64,000 nucleotides of DNA from Streptomyces viridochromogenes (lineage in GTDB: Bacteria > Actinomycetota > Actinomycetes > Streptomycetales > Streptomycetaceae): assembly GCF_001270495.1 (NCBI RefSeq), contig NZ_LGUR01000240.1:30227-94226 (forward strand), in the 5' to 3' direction. The notes beneath the pieces are model-generated. The model did no database searches and was not told where the DNA came from. It worked only from the letters and a program-made list of their open reading frames with translations. Within the stretch, counting starts at the first letter, position 1. Each line of letters opens with the position of its first letter. Shown here in pieces: positions 61,550 to 64,000 of the stretch. The position numbers and the translations under genes are program-made.

Positions 61550-61605
61550 TTCGAGCTGCCTGGAGGCCGGGCGGCAGATGTGTCCGAACGAGGCCTTTTG
61601 ATGCC

Positions 61606-61657
61606 TTGACAACGCTTCTGGGCGGCCCCCAAACTGGCGTTGCGCTTACCGCAATCC
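61606..61657 (+). promoter_or_regulatory. promoter/operator of the Rieske ferredoxin operon
   Basis: TTGACA (61606-61611), an 18-nt spacer, then CAAACT (61630-61635). GTTGCGCTTACCGCAATCC begins at 61639 and contains the perfect inverted repeat TTGCG-N5-CGCAA (61640-61654). TTGACA to GTTGC spacing is 33 nt, close to the 30-32 nt in the neighbouring promoters. This is the clearest dyad of the set. Confidence 0.6.
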
Positions 61658-61683
61658 GTTTCGCTATACGCACCCGAGGTGTC

Positions 61684-62046
61684 ATGATGATTCCCGCGTG
61701 CCGACTCGTGGATCTCCCGCGAGGTGAGGCTCACCGGCTCGACATCGATCCGCCGGTCTCGGTGTTCCACACCGACGATGGCGAGGTCTTCGCCATTGAC
61801 GACACGTGCACCCACCAGGACGCGTCGCTCGCCGACGGCTGGCTGGAGGGCTGCGAGGTGGAATGCCCGCTGCATGCTTCGAAGTTCAACCTGAAGACCG
61901 GTTCGGTCGACGCCCCGCCGGCCAAGCTTCCGGTCCGGACACATCAGGTCGTCATCGAGGACGGCATGATCTACGTTCAGCTGTCCACGGACGCCCCCAA
62001 CCTGCCGCCCTGCATCGCCGCCAGGCTCGCCGGTGGTCCCGCGTGA
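61684..62046 (+). CDS. Rieske [2Fe-2S] ferredoxin
   Basis: A 120-aa Rieske-type ferredoxin. The cluster ligands are CTHQDASL (C-x-H) and CPLHASKF (C-x2-H), with the usual KFNLKTGSVDAPPAKLPVRT tail. It should carry electrons from the reductase encoded next to the Rieske oxygenase. ATG 61684 and ATG 61687 follow each other; GAGG at 61676-61679 fits the second slightly better. Its stop overlaps the reductase start by 4 nt (GTGA). The layout ferredoxin, reductase, oxygenase is that of a three-part Rieske system. Confidence 0.9.
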   Translation: MMIPACRLVDLPRGEAHRLDIDPPVSVFHTDDGEVFAIDDTCTHQDASLADGWLEGCEVECPLHASKFNLKTGSVDAPPAKLPVRTHQVVIEDGMIYVQLSTDAPNLPPCIAARLAGGPA

Positions 62047-63206
62047 GGACGGTGGCCGTGGTGGGAGCCTCGCTGGCAGGTCTGTCAGCGGCGCGTTCGC
62101 TGCGGCAACAGGGCTTCGACGGGCGGCTCGTCGTCATCGGCGACGAGGTGCACCGCCCGTACGACCGGCCCCCGCTGTCCAAGGAGTTCCTGGCCGGCAC
62201 CCTCGGCGAGGCCGAACTCGCGCTGGAGTCGGACGACGAGGACCTGCGGGCCGAGTGGCTGCTCGGCAGCCGGGCCGTCGGGCTCGACCGCACGGACCGT
62301 GCCGTTCGGCTCGCCGACGGACGTGAGGTGCGTGCCGACGGCGTCGTCATCGCGACCGGCGCAGCGGCGCGGAGCCTCCCCGGCTCGGAGGGCCTGGCCG
62401 GGGTGCACACCCTGCGCACCCTGGACGACGCCCGCGCCCTGCGGGACGAACTGGCCCGCGGCGGACGGCTGGTGGTGATCGGCGGAGGCTTCATCGGGGC
62501 CGAGGTCGCCTCGACCGCGTACGCCCTCGGGCTCGATGTGACCGTGGTGGAAGTGGCCCCGACGCCTCTCGCCGGACCGCTCGGAGCGGCCATGGGTGCC
62601 ATCGTCTCCGCCCTCCACGCGGACCACGGCGTACGGCTGTTGTGCGGTGTGGGCGTCAAGGGGCTGAGCGGGGAGACCCGTGTCGACGCCGTCCTGCTGG
62701 AGGACGGCCGCACTGTCCCCGCCGACATCGTGGTGGTCGGCGTGGGCGCCCGCCCGTGCGTCGAGTGGCTGGAAGGTTCCGGAGTCGTACTCGACAACGG
62801 CGTCAAGTGCGGCGCGGACGGCCGCACCAGCCTGGCCGGTGTGGTCGCGGTCGGCGACTGCGCCAACTGGTACGACCCGCGCGCGGGCCTGCATCGCCGG
62901 GTCGAGCACTGGACCGGCGCGCGGGAGCGTCCCGCCAACGCGGTCGCCACCCTGCTGGCGGGGGGTGCGGTGGAACCGGCCGTGCCCCGGCCGCCGTACT
63001 TCTGGTCCGACCAGTACGGCGTGAAGATCCAGTTCGCCGGTCACGCGGCAGCCGCCGACAGCGTGACCATCGAGGCCGGGGCCGCGGACACCCGCGATGT
63101 CCTGGCCGTCTACCGGCGCGCCGGGGACCCCGTCGCCGTGCTCGGGATGAACCAGCCGCGGCCGTTCATGCGCTGGCGCAAGCAACTGGCCGCCGCCACA
63201 TCTTGA
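62043..63206 (+). CDS. FAD-dependent ferredoxin reductase
   Basis: A 387-aa reductase of the BphA4 / rubredoxin reductase type. It has the FAD fold VRTVAVVGASLAGLSAARSL, DRPPLSKEFLAG, the NADH fold RLVVIGGGFIGAEVASTA, and the C-terminal FAD contact GVVAVGDCANWYDP with VEHWTGARERPANAVATLL. It passes electrons from NADH to the Rieske ferredoxin. GTG 62043 overlaps the ferredoxin stop. It ends 131 bp before the oxygenase start, and the oxygenase promoter TTGACA overlaps its last three codons. Confidence 0.9.
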   Translation: MRTVAVVGASLAGLSAARSLRQQGFDGRLVVIGDEVHRPYDRPPLSKEFLAGTLGEAELALESDDEDLRAEWLLGSRAVGLDRTDRAVRLADGREVRADGVVIATGAAARSLPGSEGLAGVHTLRTLDDARALRDELARGGRLVVIGGGFIGAEVASTAYALGLDVTVVEVAPTPLAGPLGAAMGAIVSALHADHGVRLLCGVGVKGLSGETRVDAVLLEDGRTVPADIVVVGVGARPCVEWLEGSGVVLDNGVKCGADGRTSLAGVVAVGDCANWYDPRAGLHRRVEHWTGARERPANAVATLLAGGAVEPAVPRPPYFWSDQYGVKIQFAGHAAAADSVTIEAGAADTRDVLAVYRRAGDPVAVLGMNQPRPFMRWRKQLAAATS

Positions 63207-63275
63207 CACCACCCGAGCGACATTCCATGCTGCGGTTGCGTATCGCCCGCAGCGTTGCACCATACACAACGCGGT
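63204..63275 (+). promoter_or_regulatory. promoter/operator of the Rieske oxygenase gene
   Basis: TTGACA (63204-63209), a 17-nt spacer, then CATGCT (63227-63232). The decamer GTTGCGTATC follows at 63236-63245, then GTTGCACC (63255-63262) and a facing CACAACGC (63267-63273). Several half-sites suggest cooperative binding of a regulator over the start of transcription. Confidence 0.6.
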
Positions 63276-63337
63276 CCGGAGCTGCCCTTCCCGGCGCGTG
63301 AATGACCCCTCCACGACGTTCTCCCGAGGAGTGCACC

Positions 63338-64000
63338 GTGACCTCGACCAGCCTGCCGGACAGCCTGATCGCCACGCTCCCCGGCTCCTCCTACACGGAT
63401 CCGGCGATCTTCGCCCAGGAGCAGGAGCACATATTCGAGACCATGTGGTTCTGTGTCGCGCGCGCCTCCGAGCTGGCGAAGCCCGGCGCGTTCCGCACCG
63501 TCGACGTGGGGCGCGAGAGCATCCTCGTCACCCGGGCGCGGGACAACTCGATCCGCGCGTACTTCAATGTCTGCCGGCACCGTGGCGCCAAGCTGTGCAC
63601 GGAGGAGTCCGGCGAGGTCAAGCGGGCCTTCCAGTGTCCGTACCACGCGTGGACGTACGACCTGAACGGCAAGCTCGTCGCGGCGCCCAACCTCACCAAG
63701 ATGCCGGACATCGGCCGTACCGAGTACGGCCTGGTGAATGTGGCCGTGCGGGAGTGGCTCGGCTATGTCTGGGTCTGCCTTGCGGAGAACCCGCCCTCCT
63801 TCGACGAGGAGGTCATCGGCGATGTCGTCGCCCGTCTCGGCGACGTCGAGTCGATCGAGCGCTACGACATCGACAGCCTCTCCGTCGGCAAGCGGATCGT
63901 CTACGACGTGAAGGCCAACTGGAAGCTCATCATCGAGAACTTCATGGAGTGCTATCACTGCGCGACCATCCACCCCGAACTGACCGAGGTGCTGCCCGAG
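63338..64000 (+). CDS. Rieske oxygenase alpha subunit, GbcA-like (3' end outside window)
   Basis: The first 221 residues of a Rieske non-heme iron oxygenase. The Rieske site is VCRHRGAKLC...CPYHAWTYD, and the mononuclear iron site begins NWKLIIENFMECYHCATIHP. This short-linker form is typical of glycine betaine monooxygenase GbcA, which makes dimethylglycine and formaldehyde; stachydrine or carnitine enzymes are close relatives and possible alternatives. GTG 63338 has GAGGAG 6 nt ahead. It has its own promoter but stands right after the ferredoxin and reductase genes. Presence of a BCCT importer and mycothiol formaldehyde oxidation supports a methylamine-type substrate. Confidence 0.88.
   Translation, partial: MTSTSLPDSLIATLPGSSYTDPAIFAQEQEHIFETMWFCVARASELAKPGAFRTVDVGRESILVTRARDNSIRAYFNVCRHRGAKLCTEESGEVKRAFQCPYHAWTYDLNGKLVAAPNLTKMPDIGRTEYGLVNVAVREWLGYVWVCLAENPPSFDEEVIGDVVARLGDVESIERYDIDSLSVGKRIVYDVKANWKLIIENFMECYHCATIHPELTEVLPE

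Noticed and set aside
1..64000. Search for rRNA, tRNA, CRISPR arrays, insertion sequences and attachment sites
   Set aside because: No tRNA-like cloverleaf, no regularly spaced repeats, no transposase motif and no integrase were seen by eye. A tRNAscan or repeat search would be needed to exclude small elements.

Overview
The window looks like a Streptomyces (or close actinomycete) chromosome segment. It has very high GC, many GTG starts, frequent ATGA/GTGA stop-start overlaps, a Ser/Thr kinase, SpoIIE-type phosphatases, a GlxA/AraC regulator and a mycothiol-dependent formaldehyde dehydrogenase. No rRNA, tRNA, CRISPR array or insertion sequence was seen.

Layout. (1) 1-489: the end of a TetR regulator. 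(2) 705-6961 (minus): a six-gene aromatic meta-cleavage operon (two FAH-family hydrolases, extradiol dioxygenase, ACMSD-like amidohydrolase, flavin monooxygenase, cyclase-family hydrolase), divergent from a LysR regulator at 7061-8026 with a perfect 14-bp palindrome between them. (3) 8030-11500: a gene graveyard (pieces of a molybdenum hydroxylase, a TetR regulator and a histidine kinase) around an intact Ser/Thr kinase. (4) 11507-19795: a flavin monooxygenase, an MMPL transporter, two MDR-type dehydrogenases (one frameshifted), a GlxA-type regulator and GAPDH. (5) 19908-25788: a short-chain acyl-CoA synthetase and a divergent pair of SpoIIE-type phosphatases. (6) 25845-28218: a broken DUF1707 gene, then a P450 and its 3Fe-4S ferredoxin behind two palindromic sites, ended by a strong terminator.

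(7) 28277-52268 (minus) is the centrepiece, a biosynthetic cluster. Its first three cluster genes in reading order (class III aminotransferase, inositol-monophosphatase-like phosphatase, Zn-dependent polyol dehydrogenase; 49599 down to 46347) match the gabT1-yktC1-gutB1 signature of azasugar (nojirimycin-type) biosynthesis. They overlap by 4 nt and run on through a GH35-like glycosidase, a two-domain aminotransferase whose first domain has lost the PLP lysine, a SnoaL-like protein, an A-T-C-A-T-R NRPS, a P450 plus ferredoxin, an FAD oxidase, an MFS exporter, a TauD-type oxygenase, an ATP-grasp ligase and a HisC-like aminotransferase. The suggested product is an azasugar joined to, or made beside, a reductively released dipeptide. 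Upstream lie a GPP34-like protein, a HAD phosphatase and a sugar-type MFS permease, divergent from a DeoR regulator with repeated TTGAACAGA sites.

(8) 53350-64000 (plus): an isochorismatase-like protein, a YdeP/FdhF-type molybdoenzyme, a PabB-like enzyme, then what looks like glycine betaine catabolism: BCCT importer, mycothiol formaldehyde dehydrogenase, MBL hydrolase, Rieske ferredoxin, ferredoxin reductase and a Rieske oxygenase cut by the window end. Four transcription units here share one promoter design (TTGAC, then GTTGC 30-33 nt later), which suggests a common regulator lying outside the window.
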